DNA of 64,000 bases from Neobacillus niacini (GTDB lineage: Bacteria > Bacillota > Bacilli > Bacillales > Cytobacillaceae), in the NCBI RefSeq assembly GCF_019749295.1, contig NZ_JACWFG010000001.1:146604-210603 (forward strand), in the 5' to 3' direction. Below the pieces are notes generated by a model. It ran no database searches. It was not told where the DNA came from and saw only the letters and a program-made list of their open reading frames with translations. The position numbers and the translations under genes are program-made. Shown piece after piece: positions 42,974 to 52,062 of this stretch (the first letter of the stretch is position 1; the number at the start of each line of letters is the position of its first letter).

Positions 42974-44806
42974 TTATGCCGGCTGATTCGTATCACTTTG
43001 TGCATTTTGGTATGGCAGGATGATTGAAACGGTTGTCCCTTCATTTACCCTGCTGCTTAAATCCAACCCATATTGATTTCCAAAAAGCAACTGGATTCGT
43101 CTGTTTACATTTGTGACCCCTATACCTAAATCACTTCTAAGTTTTGGTTTATTTTTTCTATCTGCCTTGATGAACTCTCGTATTTCATTTAATCTTTCAT
43201 TTTGTATTCCCCGGCCATTGTCGATTACACAGACATGAAGACACGAATCAATGACCTTTGTCGAAATGGTAATTCTAATTTCATTCACAGCTTTCCTAAA
43301 ACCGTGTTGAATAGCATTCTCAACAAGAGGCTGGAGGCTAAGCTTAACCATTGGGGCATCATATAACGATGGATCAATATCTAAAATCAGATTAATAGGC
43401 TTTCTTATTCTGAGTTCATGAATGATGAGATAACCCTTTACATGTTCAACTTCATCCGCTAATGTGACCATTTCTAAATTTCGGACTGAATAACGGAACA
43501 TACCTGCCAATGCTTCCGCCATTTTTGAAATTTCCTCAATTCCGTTGATAATCCCATATCCGTTCATTGTTTCAAGCGTATTGTACAAAAAATGTGGATT
43601 AATCTGTGATTCAAGTGCCTGAATCTCTACCTTTTGTTTTTCAAGTTCTCTTTCCTGTAATTCGATTTTTACCTGTTGATTATTTAACTCTGCTTTATAG
43701 ACTTGGTCGACCAACGTAGACAGCCTGTCCACCATTCTGTTGTAGCTCCTTAATAGACTGCTAATTTCATCATTCCTCGGAAGAGTGGGAACCTTTTTCC
43801 ACTCGCCTTGTTCAACCGTTTTCATTGTGCGTTCTAATAATTGGATCGGTTTGACAACTTGCCTGATAAAGTTAACCGATAGGGTAAAGGCAATAATAAT
43901 CACAATTATTGCGGAAAATACAGCGGTTAAGCGGACTCCGGAAATCGGTGCAAATAGCTGAGATTTAGGTACTGCGGCAATCAGTTTCCATCCTGTATAT
44001 TCCGAAGTTAAAAAATGAAAGAAGGTAGACTCATTGTTCCATTGATCGAAAAATGTACCCTGTTTATGTTTGTTAATCTCTTCTTTTCCCACCTCATTTA
44101 ATGTTTCACCAATAAATTTGGCATCAGGATGATAGATTACTTTGCCATTCGTATCTGCAATCATAAAAAACCCTTCATTCCCAAGGTTCGCTTCTTTCCA
44201 CAATTCTCCTAATTCAGAAGCATTAATTTCAATCCCTAGAATTCCATTAGGAGTAAATGATTTCATACCTCTAATTTTCCTTGCGATAGTAAGCGTAATT
44301 CTACCATTTTGATTGGACGGGTGAATGATAATTTTGCCGCTTTCTGGAGTAATCTTTTTTAAATTATTATATTTATCTTGCGAAAAAGAACCTCCCTTAT
44401 CGCGCAACCAAATTTGTCTCTTGTTATCACCCAGTATGTACATCCGATTAATTTCAGGCTTCTGTATGACGAAATTATCCATCACCGTCCAAATATTTTC
44501 ATAATATTGATAACGGATGTGTTCCTTTACAAATACATTATTCTCTTCCAAATCAAGAAAATGCTTTACATTGGGATTTGATAGGATCGGCAGTGTTACC
44601 AGTTCATAATTTTTTATAAAACGGTCAGTCTGAAAATTCACGTTTGTGACAACCTGACCGAGATAGTCTTCTGTTTGTTTTTCAAGTAGATTGGCTGACT
44701 GCATATAAATAATGCTTGCCACAATGATTAAAGGTAGAATCATAATGAGTGCAAAATACAACAGCAATCTTTGAAATAGGTTCATATTTTCAAGCTTTTT
44801 TTTCAT
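42974..44806 (-). CDS. YesM-like sensor histidine kinase with extracellular Cache-type sensor (second system)
   Basis: Sensor kinase of 610 residues. A first membrane helix (about 12-34) is followed by an extracellular Cache-like domain with ITLTIARKIRG and GFFMIADTNGKVIYHPD, then a second helix near 295-320 and a HAMP region. A coiled coil near 365-395 precedes the His_kinase domain with H405 in QINPHFLYNTLET. HATPase_c boxes PLVENAIQHG, DNGRGIQ and GIGVTNVNRRI follow. It overlaps its response-regulator gene (44803) by four bases in an ATGA arrangement, so the pair is translationally coupled. It differs strongly in its sensor domain from the kinase at 3428. Confidence 0.93.
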   Translation of the reverse strand: MKKKLENMNLFQRLLLYFALIMILPLIIVASIIYMQSANLLEKQTEDYLGQVVTNVNFQTDRFIKNYELVTLPILSNPNVKHFLDLEENNVFVKEHIRYQYYENIWTVMDNFVIQKPEINRMYILGDNKRQIWLRDKGGSFSQDKYNNLKKITPESGKIIIHPSNQNGRITLTIARKIRGMKSFTPNGILGIEINASELGELWKEANLGNEGFFMIADTNGKVIYHPDAKFIGETLNEVGKEEINKHKQGTFFDQWNNESTFFHFLTSEYTGWKLIAAVPKSQLFAPISGVRLTAVFSAIIVIIIAFTLSVNFIRQVVKPIQLLERTMKTVEQGEWKKVPTLPRNDEISSLLRSYNRMVDRLSTLVDQVYKAELNNQQVKIELQERELEKQKVEIQALESQINPHFLYNTLETMNGYGIINGIEEISKMAEALAGMFRYSVRNLEMVTLADEVEHVKGYLIIHELRIRKPINLILDIDPSLYDAPMVKLSLQPLVENAIQHGFRKAVNEIRITISTKVIDSCLHVCVIDNGRGIQNERLNEIREFIKADRKNKPKLRSDLGIGVTNVNRRIQLLFGNQYGLDLSSRVNEGTTVSIILPYQNAQSDTNQPA

Positions 44807-45855
44807 GCTTCGATCCCTAATGACTGACGGTATTCTTTTGGCGAGATTCCTGTATATTTTTTGAATGTCTTTGCAAAATGTGGTGCATCATCATAGCCAA
44901 TTTCACTCGCGATATCAATTATCCTCAAATCGCTTCTTTCAAGAAGCTGTTTAGCTGTTTCCATTCTTAAATGAATGCGGTATTCAACAAACGTCTGCCC
45001 GGTTTCTCTTTTAAATAACTGACTAAAATAAGAACTATTCAGACCTAGTTTTTGTGCGACATCGTCTAAGTTTACCTTGGCACAGACATTTTTGAGCATA
45101 TAATCCTTCGCTGCCTCAATCGGATCAATGATCTTCCCCTTCCTTTGAAATCTTGTCTTATTAATCATTTCTATACAAATATCCTGATATTTGCGCGTTA
45201 TTTGATCAATACTTTCTTCACTTAAGCTAATTGCGGCATCTAGATTAATGCTTCCTTTTTGGTTAATCCGTTCCACCAACGTTTTTAATATATGGTTCAT
45301 GACATTTTGATAGTATGATTGCTTTAATTGTTTTTTCGCCATATTATCAGTCCATTTTGCGATCGTTTCGGTCACAAGGTTCTCATCTAAAACCCAAATA
45401 GAAGATTCTAAGTCTAGTAACATTCCTTCTATTTCTTTAATATCAATAAAATCATCCTGCTCTTTTTTAATGTTATCTACTAAGCGGAGCATCGTTTCGT
45501 TCAACTTCTCCTTTGTAATCGGTTTCAAAAGATAGTCTTTTGCACCATGTAAGATGGCACGCTGTGCAAATTTGAACGAATCGTATCCTGATAAAATGAC
45601 CCATTGTGCAGCCGGGTTGTAATTGGCCGACTTTGCTAGTAAAGAAAGCCCATCCATTTCCGGCATATTAATATCTGTAAAGACTATGTCAAAAGATTCC
45701 TGCTGCAGGAGAATATCCGCATCGATACCGTCCTCGGCTTCCACAATTTCATGAATGCATACTCCTTCCAGTTCCATATGCTCTAAGAGATGGCGTAATG
45801 CTTTCCTTATTATGAATTCATCTTCAATAATTAATATTTTCACGAATGGCTGCAC
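44803..45855 (-). CDS. YesN-like response regulator with AraC domain (second system)
   Basis: Response regulator of 350 residues. The receiver domain has acidic E11/D12 and phospho-acceptor D61 in DIVFTDINMPEMDG, with the Lys in YLLKPITKEK. The C-terminal AraC domain (about 245-345) reads LGLNSSYFSQLFKRETGQTFVEYR and then DAPHFAKTFKKYTGISPKEYR. It is shorter than the YesN at 1876 because the middle part is reduced. It precedes the kinase, which is the reverse of the order at 1876-5176. The likely target is the neighbouring Lpl-type importer and the lyase genes. Confidence 0.93.
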   Translation of the reverse strand: MQPFVKILIIEDEFIIRKALRHLLEHMELEGVCIHEIVEAEDGIDADILLQQESFDIVFTDINMPEMDGLSLLAKSANYNPAAQWVILSGYDSFKFAQRAILHGAKDYLLKPITKEKLNETMLRLVDNIKKEQDDFIDIKEIEGMLLDLESSIWVLDENLVTETIAKWTDNMAKKQLKQSYYQNVMNHILKTLVERINQKGSINLDAAISLSEESIDQITRKYQDICIEMINKTRFQRKGKIIDPIEAAKDYMLKNVCAKVNLDDVAQKLGLNSSYFSQLFKRETGQTFVEYRIHLRMETAKQLLERSDLRIIDIASEIGYDDAPHFAKTFKKYTGISPKEYRQSLGIEA

Positions 45856-45963
45856 CCCTTTTTTAAATATTAAGACTATTATACTATGAATTCTTTTAGC
45901 ATTATTAAAAACATTTCGGAAAACGAAGAAAAGATATTGATGTTAACATACCAATGCAAGAAA

Positions 45964-45991
45964 GCTGTCCTAAATAGATTTTTAGGACAGC
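45964..45991 (-). terminator. Terminator-like hairpin after Lpl-type binding-protein gene
   Basis: GCTGTCCTAAA pairs with TTTAGGACAGC around a 6-base loop, 13 bases after the stop at 46004. The following minus-strand bases TTTCTT form only a weak U tract. Confidence 0.65.
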
Positions 45992-46003
45992 CGGATCTTG
46001 TTA

Positions 46004-47593
46004 TTATCTTCTTGACTCAGTAAATTCTTTCTTTTTATATCTGTCAGCAGCTTCTTCTAATACCTTATTGCCGCCTCTTTCCTTCCATTCTTCAATTACC
46101 TTTGACCATTCGTTAATTGGTTCAGCACCAGTAATCATTTTGGCCATATGTCCCATCAACAATTTTGGCGGAGTATCTGAACCAGGCTGCAAATCAGGCA
46201 ATGTATCCAAAGCTGTTAACGGCGGGTCAAAATTTATTCCGTCTCGTCCTTCTTTTGCAAGAATGGTATCATAAACTTTAATCAGTTCCTGTCCTTCCGG
46301 TGTCAATTCAAGTAAACCTTTAATATAAGTTGTGTCCTGCACCATCCATAAGAAGGCAGTACGATAACGCTCAATGTTTACTTCATCCACACTTACAGGA
46401 GTCTTATAATTGATTTTCCCATTTTCCATCGTGTAGTCTTTTCCTTCAATTCCATAAGTGAAGTACTTTGCCGCTTCTTCCGATAACATCCAATCGAAGA
46501 ATTTAATAATTCTCTCTGGATTTTCTGTCTCTTTATTGATTGCGTAAGCACGGGTAACATCACCATATAGGTAATATCCGCCTTTACCATCCGGACCAAC
46601 CGGTGAAGGGACAATTTCAATTTCAGCCTCAGGAACATTTTCCTTTAATTGCTGCTCCCATTGTAATAATTCGTTGGCATTCATGGACCACATTCCAATG
46701 TTCCCAGTGATTGCCTCGTTTTTATATTGCTTTGAATCGATCGTTAAAAATTCTTTATGAAGCAAACCATCATCATACATGGTCTTATATGTTTTAAGTG
46801 CAGCCTCCATGTTCTTTGTATCAAAGAATTTCGGTACAGGTTTTTCATCCTTATCAAGCTCCCACATGCTGCTGTATGGGAAAACATCAAAGGACCCAAA
46901 GAAAGTATCTGCATATTTGAAATCTGCTCGTCCGCCAAATGGCTGCGCTACTCCCATTTTCTTAAATTCACGCAACACATTTAATGTTTCTTCTACTGTT
47001 TTTGGTACTTCTAGTCCTGCTTTATCTAGCAAATCTTTACGGATGTAGGTTGCTCTTCGAGAAGGATTTGAAAGGAACTCTGGAATTGAATAGATTTTCC
47101 CATCCTTATATCTTTGTTTCTCCCAGGCTGCCTTTGGTATATACTTCTTCAAATTTGGCCCGTGCTTCTCAATTAAATCATCCAGTGGAAGGAACACTCC
47201 TGCCTCAACTGCCTGCTGTAAAGTTTGTCCACTTCCTTCGCCATACCCTGCTGATGTCTGAACAACATCCGGAATATCCCCTGAAGCAAACATTAAATCC
47301 ATTTTGGTGGAATATTCATTATGAGGCATAAGACGAATATCCAAATCTGTGTTCGTTAACTTTTCGAGCTCTTTTACATATTCATCCTCGTTAATATTAG
47401 GAGAATTTTCAACATGTGTAAAAGCCAGTGTCCTCATAGAAATGGAAAACTTCAATGGTTCCTTTGATTCCTCTTCTGTTTCCTTTGTACTTTCTGTCTT
47501 TTCAGATGTTTTCTCACTTTGGCATCCTACTAGTAGTAGGAGCGAAAAAAGTGCTACTGCTAAAAATTTTAATACTTTTTTAACCTCTTTCAT
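46004..47593 (-). CDS. Lpl-type ABC transporter substrate-binding lipoprotein
   Basis: Large binding lipoprotein of about 529 residues. The signal peptide ends at the lipobox LLLVGC, followed by a Lys/Glu/Ser/Thr-rich linker. The sequence has the LplA/YtcQ character, with DLDIRLMPHNEYSTKMDLMFASGDIPDVV near 100 and GGYYLYGDVTRAYAINKETENPERIIKF in the second half. The start is ATG 47593, preceded by a G-rich ribosome site; a longer frame to 47623 is rejected. It follows the two permease genes, unlike the usual order, and has its own promoter with a cre-like box. The import substrate is probably an oligouronide or oligorhamnoside; this is inference. Confidence 0.92.
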   Translation of the reverse strand: MKEVKKVLKFLAVALFSLLLLVGCQSEKTSEKTESTKETEEESKEPLKFSISMRTLAFTHVENSPNINEDEYVKELEKLTNTDLDIRLMPHNEYSTKMDLMFASGDIPDVVQTSAGYGEGSGQTLQQAVEAGVFLPLDDLIEKHGPNLKKYIPKAAWEKQRYKDGKIYSIPEFLSNPSRRATYIRKDLLDKAGLEVPKTVEETLNVLREFKKMGVAQPFGGRADFKYADTFFGSFDVFPYSSMWELDKDEKPVPKFFDTKNMEAALKTYKTMYDDGLLHKEFLTIDSKQYKNEAITGNIGMWSMNANELLQWEQQLKENVPEAEIEIVPSPVGPDGKGGYYLYGDVTRAYAINKETENPERIIKFFDWMLSEEAAKYFTYGIEGKDYTMENGKINYKTPVSVDEVNIERYRTAFLWMVQDTTYIKGLLELTPEGQELIKVYDTILAKEGRDGINFDPPLTALDTLPDLQPGSDTPPKLLMGHMAKMITGAEPINEWSKVIEEWKERGGNKVLEEAADRYKKKEFTESRR

Positions 47594-47618
47594 AGATCCT
47601 ATCCCCCCTATTTCATTA

Positions 47619-47632
47619 AGCAAGCGTTTTCA
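47619..47632. promoter_or_regulatory. cre-like box upstream of Lpl-type binding protein
   Basis: AGCAAGCGTTTTCA matches the cre consensus at 12 of 14 positions. It lies just downstream of the predicted start point, and the flanks AAGCAA and TTGCTT form a further inverted repeat. Confidence 0.4.
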
Positions 47633-47645
47633 TTTGCTTGAATTG

Positions 47646-47675
47646 ATTATATTCTGTCAATGAATCTATCAACAA
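47646..47675 (-). promoter_or_regulatory. Internal promoter for the Lpl-type binding-protein gene
   Basis: On the minus strand, -35 TTGTTG (47675-47670), an 18-bp spacer and -10 TATAAT (47651-47646). The start point would be near 47640, upstream of the cre-like box. It lies between the permease stop (47712) and the binding-protein start. Confidence 0.5.
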
Positions 47676-47711
47676 TGGGCTTTTTTTAGTCCACTTGTCA
47701 TTTTTTTATAT

Positions 47712-48590
47712 TTACTCTTTAATAGACCCAATCATAGTACCTTTAACAAAATGCTTCTGTAAAAAAGGATACAACAGTAAAATTGGCAGTGTTGCGATTA
47801 CCACTGTCGCCATTTGAATTCCTTCCGGAGAATTTAAGGCGATGGTTGAATAAACGGAATTCGATTCAACGGACATTTCATCATTCACAATCATTTGTCT
47901 TAACTTTACTTGGAGTGGATACAATTTCGGATCATTTAAGTAGTACAAAGCAGTTTGATAGCTATTCCAGTGACTCACTCCATAGAAGATTCCTATTGTT
48001 GCTAAAACAGGTTTTGATAGTGGTAATACAATACGGAATAAGATTCCTAGTTCTCCAAGACCATCGATTCTGGCAGCATCTATTAATGTACTTGGTATAT
48101 TTAAGAAGAAGGATCTCATAACAAAGAAGTTGAATGCACTAATCATACTTGGAATAATTAAAGCCCACAATGTATCTACCATTCCAAAGTTTTTGACTAC
48201 CAAATAAGAGGGAATCAATGGTGCTGAAAAGATCATTGTAAATAGTACCATAAATAAGATAATCTTTTTCCCTTTGTATTCGGGTCTTGACAGTGGGTAA
48301 GCAAGTGAAGTTGTAGCTAATAAGTTAATAAAGGTCCCGCCGACAGTAATAACCAGTGATACTAGAAATGAACGCCATATGGAGGCATCGTGGAAAACGT
48401 ATTCATAATTAATCAATGTAAATTCTACCGGCCAGAAGAAGACCTCCCCTTTTGCAATTGCATTCGAACTGCTGAATGATTTTGCAAATACGGAAAGTAG
48501 AGGGAGAAGCATCGTTAAAGCAAGTAATGCCAAAAAGCATATGTTACCGATATCGAAAATTTTAGATCTTATACTTGTACTATTTTTCAT
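47712..48590 (-). CDS. Lpl-type sugar ABC transporter permease (LplC-like)
   Basis: Permease of 292 residues with six predicted helices. The EAA loop is TLIDAARIDGLGELGILFRIVLPLSKPV, and the C-terminus ends in the typical HFVKGTMIGSIKE. It is 11 bases downstream of the LplB-like gene and precedes the binding-protein gene by 118 bases. The LplB/LplC subfamily usually works with large binding lipoproteins in oligosaccharide uptake. No ATPase gene is near. Confidence 0.93.
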   Translation of the reverse strand: MKNSTSIRSKIFDIGNICFLALLALTMLLPLLSVFAKSFSSSNAIAKGEVFFWPVEFTLINYEYVFHDASIWRSFLVSLVITVGGTFINLLATTSLAYPLSRPEYKGKKIILFMVLFTMIFSAPLIPSYLVVKNFGMVDTLWALIIPSMISAFNFFVMRSFFLNIPSTLIDAARIDGLGELGILFRIVLPLSKPVLATIGIFYGVSHWNSYQTALYYLNDPKLYPLQVKLRQMIVNDEMSVESNSVYSTIALNSPEGIQMATVVIATLPILLLYPFLQKHFVKGTMIGSIKE

Positions 48591-48601
48591 ATTATCCCCT
48601 C

Positions 48602-49573
48602 CTAATACAGACTGTTTCCGGAAACTTTTTTGCTGACAAAGTTAGCAATGACAAGAAGCACAAGACCAACAACGGATTTAAATAATCCTACCGCAGTTGT
48701 AAAACTGTACTGAGCATTCCGTAAACCTACCTCGTAAATATAAGTGTCTAGTATGTCTCCATTGGCTTGGTTTAAGGGATTCAAGAATACGTAAACCCTT
48801 TCAAAACCAAAGTCTAGAAAATGACCTATATGCAAAAGGAATAAAATACTAAAGGTTGGTAAAATCGCAGGCAAGGTTACATTCAAAATCTGCTGCAATC
48901 TGTTGGCTCCATCCACTTTAGCCGCTTCGTAAAGTTCCGGGTTGACGCCCGCCAGAGCAGCTAAATAAATAATGGTACCCCATCCCACACTTTGCCAAAG
49001 ATATGTGAGAACTAGTATTGGTCGGATAAAATCTTCAGACCCCATAAAATAGATTGGCTCTTGACCTAACCATTCAATCAATTTATTGACAATACCTGTA
49101 GTCGGAGAAAGAATTCCAATAAACAAACCGCTGATAATAACCCAGGAAAGGAAATGGGGCATATAGACAATCGTTTGTATGAATCTTTTATATAGCACCA
49201 ATCTCAATTCATTTAATAAAAGAGCTAAAATCAAAGGTGCTGGAAAAATTAAAATATCATAAAAACTTAATAACAGAGTATTCTTTAACACTCGAATGGA
49301 ATCTGGATTCTGAAATAGCGCTTCAAAATGCTTTAGCCCCACCCATGTGCTATCCCAAATTCCCGCAAAAATGTTATAATCTTTGAAAGCAATAACAGAT
49401 CCCATCAAGGGCAAATATTTAAAAATTAGAAAATATAGGATTCCTGGAATCGATATAAAATAAAGTGCCTTATACTTGTTAAGACTTCTGAGATTTTGCA
49501 TAATACGAGATTTCTTTTTTAATGTAGTATTTTGTTCTGTACTCAAATTTTGCTGTACAAGCGTACTTTTCAT
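48602..49573 (-). CDS. Lpl-type sugar ABC transporter permease (LplB-like)
   Basis: Permease of about 323 residues. The LplB pattern is clear, with YLPLMGSVIAFKDYNIFAGIWDSTWVGLKHFE and the EAA loop ELYEAAKVDGANRLQQILNVTLPAILP. The start is ATG 49573, eight bases after GGAGG; an open frame to 49627 is less likely. It is the first gene of the importer operon. The 190 bases upstream, to the MFS gene, hold no other gene and no clear promoter. Confidence 0.93.
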   Translation of the reverse strand: MKSTLVQQNLSTEQNTTLKKKSRIMQNLRSLNKYKALYFISIPGILYFLIFKYLPLMGSVIAFKDYNIFAGIWDSTWVGLKHFEALFQNPDSIRVLKNTLLLSFYDILIFPAPLILALLLNELRLVLYKRFIQTIVYMPHFLSWVIISGLFIGILSPTTGIVNKLIEWLGQEPIYFMGSEDFIRPILVLTYLWQSVGWGTIIYLAALAGVNPELYEAAKVDGANRLQQILNVTLPAILPTFSILFLLHIGHFLDFGFERVYVFLNPLNQANGDILDTYIYEVGLRNAQYSFTTAVGLFKSVVGLVLLVIANFVSKKVSGNSLY

Positions 49574-49763
49574 TCCCCTACCTCCTCGGCCATTTTTAAT
49601 GATTTTTAATTCTGGAACCTCCTTCAATAATACTTTTCTAAAATTCAGACTTATAAGTTTGAGATTCTATCATACTCCTAATGTTGTCATTTTATCATTG
49701 CAGAATAATATGTACTTGAGATACATTTTAGCTAATAATGGGTTTTTTTTAGGTCTATTGTTT

Positions 49764-51002
49764 TTAACCCTCCTTAGCAGTGTTGGTTTCACCGTCAACT
49801 CTCATGTTTGCTTGTAATCTAGTAATACCTTTTTTAAAAAAAATAATAGAAATGATGCTTCCAAATAAAAATAGCGTAATCCACGGTACGAAAGAATACG
49901 GGCTTTCCTTGGCGAAATCATGAAGGAATCCCCCGCCTGTATTACCCAAAAATCCTCCGATAGCAAAACTCCAGCCGGTAAATCCAAAATAGGTTGCAAA
50001 AGATTTAGAATCTGAGAATTTTGATATTAAATGATTCATGGTAGGAACTACCAGCATTTGACCAAGTGTAAAAATAAGCACAACCCCAAGCATCAACCAA
50101 AACCCAATAGTGAACCCAAACATTAGCAAGCTCGTTCCCAATATGAACGTTCCTAACGCCATAATTTTAAGTTGATGGATTTTCTTCGTTAATACCTGTA
50201 ATACTGGAATTTGGAACATCACCATAAATAATGCACCCGCCATATATAGATAGGCAACACTGTCAACATGATCAAGCAGTTTTTCCGCTCTGACAGGTAC
50301 GGATAGGTAAAGTTGGACGTTTAAAGTCCATACACCTGCTATTAAAAAACAAAAGCCAAGAAAAGCTTTATCCTTTACTATTCTTTTGACAATTGGAATG
50401 AGGTCTAGCTTTTCTATCCTTTCACCGTCCATTTTAGGAAGGAGGATCCAGGACAATAAAAATGCTAAAAAAAACATAAAAGCGGATGAAAAACAGACAA
50501 GCGTAAAATCTAGCCGAAGAAGAAACATCCCAATTACTGGCCCCAAAATAAATCCAACGTTACTCAATGTCTCACGGATACTAAATATTTTTGTTTTCAT
50601 TTGTTCACTTGTCGTTCTAGCATACGCCCCGAAACTTGCGGGATGAAAGATTGCTCCTCCCAAACCGGAAATAAATGCTGCCATTGCATATCCTGCAGGA
50701 TTGTCGACTATACCATATAAAGTAAACCCAGCAATACGAATACCTACACCCAGCATAATCGTTTTTTTGTACCCAATCCTATCTGCCGCTATTCCACAAA
50801 AAAAACGTAATCCATTTTGAGCTAAACCACTAACAGCAATAATGGATCCGGCGAGAGCTGTACTCATTCCTAAATGAGTAATAAAATATACACTTAGTAT
50901 TGGAACCAGCATATAAAAACCAATCGCCATCACTAATGTATCAATGTACAATGCAAGTAAACTTGGACTTATAGGAGCATGTACACTCGCCTTATTCTTC
51001 AT
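49764..51002 (-). CDS. MFS transporter
   Basis: MFS protein of about 412 residues with 12 predicted helices. The loop between helices 2 and 3 reads GIAADRIGYKKTIMLG. The start is ATG 51002 with AAAGGAG five bases upstream; the frame is open to 51023, with a second ATG there. It sits alone between the Lpl importer and the Gln-rich gene. No regulatory gene is adjacent, and the substrate is unknown; sugar efflux or drug export are both possible. Confidence 0.88.
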   Translation of the reverse strand: MKNKASVHAPISPSLLALYIDTLVMAIGFYMLVPILSVYFITHLGMSTALAGSIIAVSGLAQNGLRFFCGIAADRIGYKKTIMLGVGIRIAGFTLYGIVDNPAGYAMAAFISGLGGAIFHPASFGAYARTTSEQMKTKIFSIRETLSNVGFILGPVIGMFLLRLDFTLVCFSSAFMFFLAFLLSWILLPKMDGERIEKLDLIPIVKRIVKDKAFLGFCFLIAGVWTLNVQLYLSVPVRAEKLLDHVDSVAYLYMAGALFMVMFQIPVLQVLTKKIHQLKIMALGTFILGTSLLMFGFTIGFWLMLGVVLIFTLGQMLVVPTMNHLISKFSDSKSFATYFGFTGWSFAIGGFLGNTGGGFLHDFAKESPYSFVPWITLFLFGSIISIIFFKKGITRLQANMRVDGETNTAKEG

Positions 51003-51168
51003 TCTTACTCCTTTTAACGGCATACCGAACCACCCTTTTTATTTTCATTCATTGATACTACCATTTACTTTAAGGGATGGTTATTGGGCTATTTTATATA
51101 CTGATGGGTTTTTTTATGGTGTTTTATTTGTTCCTTGGAAGAAAGTAAACTAGTCCTACGGAAAAAAT

Positions 51169-51193
51169 GGCTGCCGAGTTATTCTCGACAGCC
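51169..51193 (-). terminator. Intrinsic terminator of the Gln-rich protein gene
   Basis: On the minus strand GGCTGTCGAG pairs with CTCGGCAGCC (one U-G pair) around a 5-base loop, followed by ATTTTTT. It lies 31 bases after the stop at 51224. Confidence 0.85.
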
Positions 51194-51223
51194 TGTAAAA
51201 ACGTAAACATCTTCTAGGTATAG

Positions 51224-51598
51224 TTATTGACGAAAAGTCTGGCTTTGAAAACTTTGAACAGGAGTCGATTGGAACGCTGGATTTACAAACGTCTGATGTT
51301 GAAATCCGTTGGTCCCCTGAACCTGCTGCCCAGTCAATTCTCTTTCTAATTGATTACACTGAGCGATTACTTCCTGGCATCTTTGAATGGCCAATTCGTG
51401 TCCTTGGAGGCTTTGCTGAATGGTCTGTACTGCCAAACGTTCTTTTTGAACCATCTGTTCAAGCACTTGCGCGTTGTGCTGCTCATTTTGAAGCATTTGC
51501 TGGTATTGTTGGTTTGCCATTTGTGTTTGCTGAATTAATTGTTGCGCTAACTGACGTGCTTGTTGGATATGTGTAAGAGAGTGTTGGCTTGTTTGCAT
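51224..51598 (-). CDS. Gln-rich, coat-like small protein
   Basis: Hydrophilic protein of 124 residues with about 30 percent Gln. From residue 8 to 90 it is predicted to be alpha-helical with heptad-like spacing (QQARQLAQQLIQQTQ and VLEQMVQKERL), then comes a Gln/Phe/Thr-rich tail (FQSTPVQSFQSQTF). No catalytic motif is visible. The composition is like spore-coat or exosporium-associated proteins of Bacillaceae, but I do not recognise a named family. It has its own terminator at 51169. The neighbours are an MFS gene and a CAP lipoprotein. Confidence 0.75.
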   Translation of the reverse strand: MQTSQHSLTHIQQARQLAQQLIQQTQMANQQYQQMLQNEQHNAQVLEQMVQKERLAVQTIQQSLQGHELAIQRCQEVIAQCNQLERELTGQQVQGTNGFQHQTFVNPAFQSTPVQSFQSQTFRQ

Positions 51599-51803
51599 TC
51601 GTAAAACCTCCTATTAGTAGAACATTTTTTGTGAACTGCAGGGTCAACCATCAACCCTTTACTATGTTTTGCGTTTAGTCCTCTTCACATGCCTCAAGAC
51701 AAATTCCAAATAATTATTAGAATATAGTCTTTAATATAATCGTTCAGTTTCAAATTCAATGTATTTCTTTTCATTGTTGATTTTCGTGTAAGGGTGAGAA
51801 TTC

Positions 51804-51992
51804 ATAGGCGGAGTATTTCCGGCTATTGTTTATAGAGAGACCTTAAGAAGCAGCTATAAGCGGAGATATTCCGGTTAACTGCTATAAATAAGACATATTC
51901 CAAGATTTTGGATACAATAAGCGGAAAAACTCCGCCTATTTTTAAGGAAATATGGGGATTTCCCAATTTAAACGGAAATTCTCCGCTTATTT
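51804..51992. repeat. Cluster of four CGGA-n-TCCG palindromic repeats
   Basis: Four copies of a short imperfect palindrome lie at 51804-51826, 51854-51878, 51916-51941 and 51969-51992. Each has the form (A/T)A(A/G)GCGGA followed by 5-8 bases, then TCCG(C/G)(C/T)TAT, spaced about 50-60 bp apart. They look like a dispersed intergenic repeat that recurs in a cluster. No gene is present in 51599-52062. Confidence 0.65.
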
Positions 51993-52023
51993 CCAAACGC
52001 AGTTTTAACAGAGCTTTCAAAAA

Positions 52024-52052
52024 AGGAAGGAATCATTTTCAGATTCCTTCCT
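52024..52052 (-). terminator. Intrinsic terminator of the CAP protein gene
   Basis: An 11-bp stem (AGGAAGGAATC with GATTCCTTCCT) closes a 7-base loop and is followed on the minus strand by a T6 run, 11 bases after the stop at 52063. Confidence 0.9.
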
Positions 52053-52062
52053 AATTGGCACA

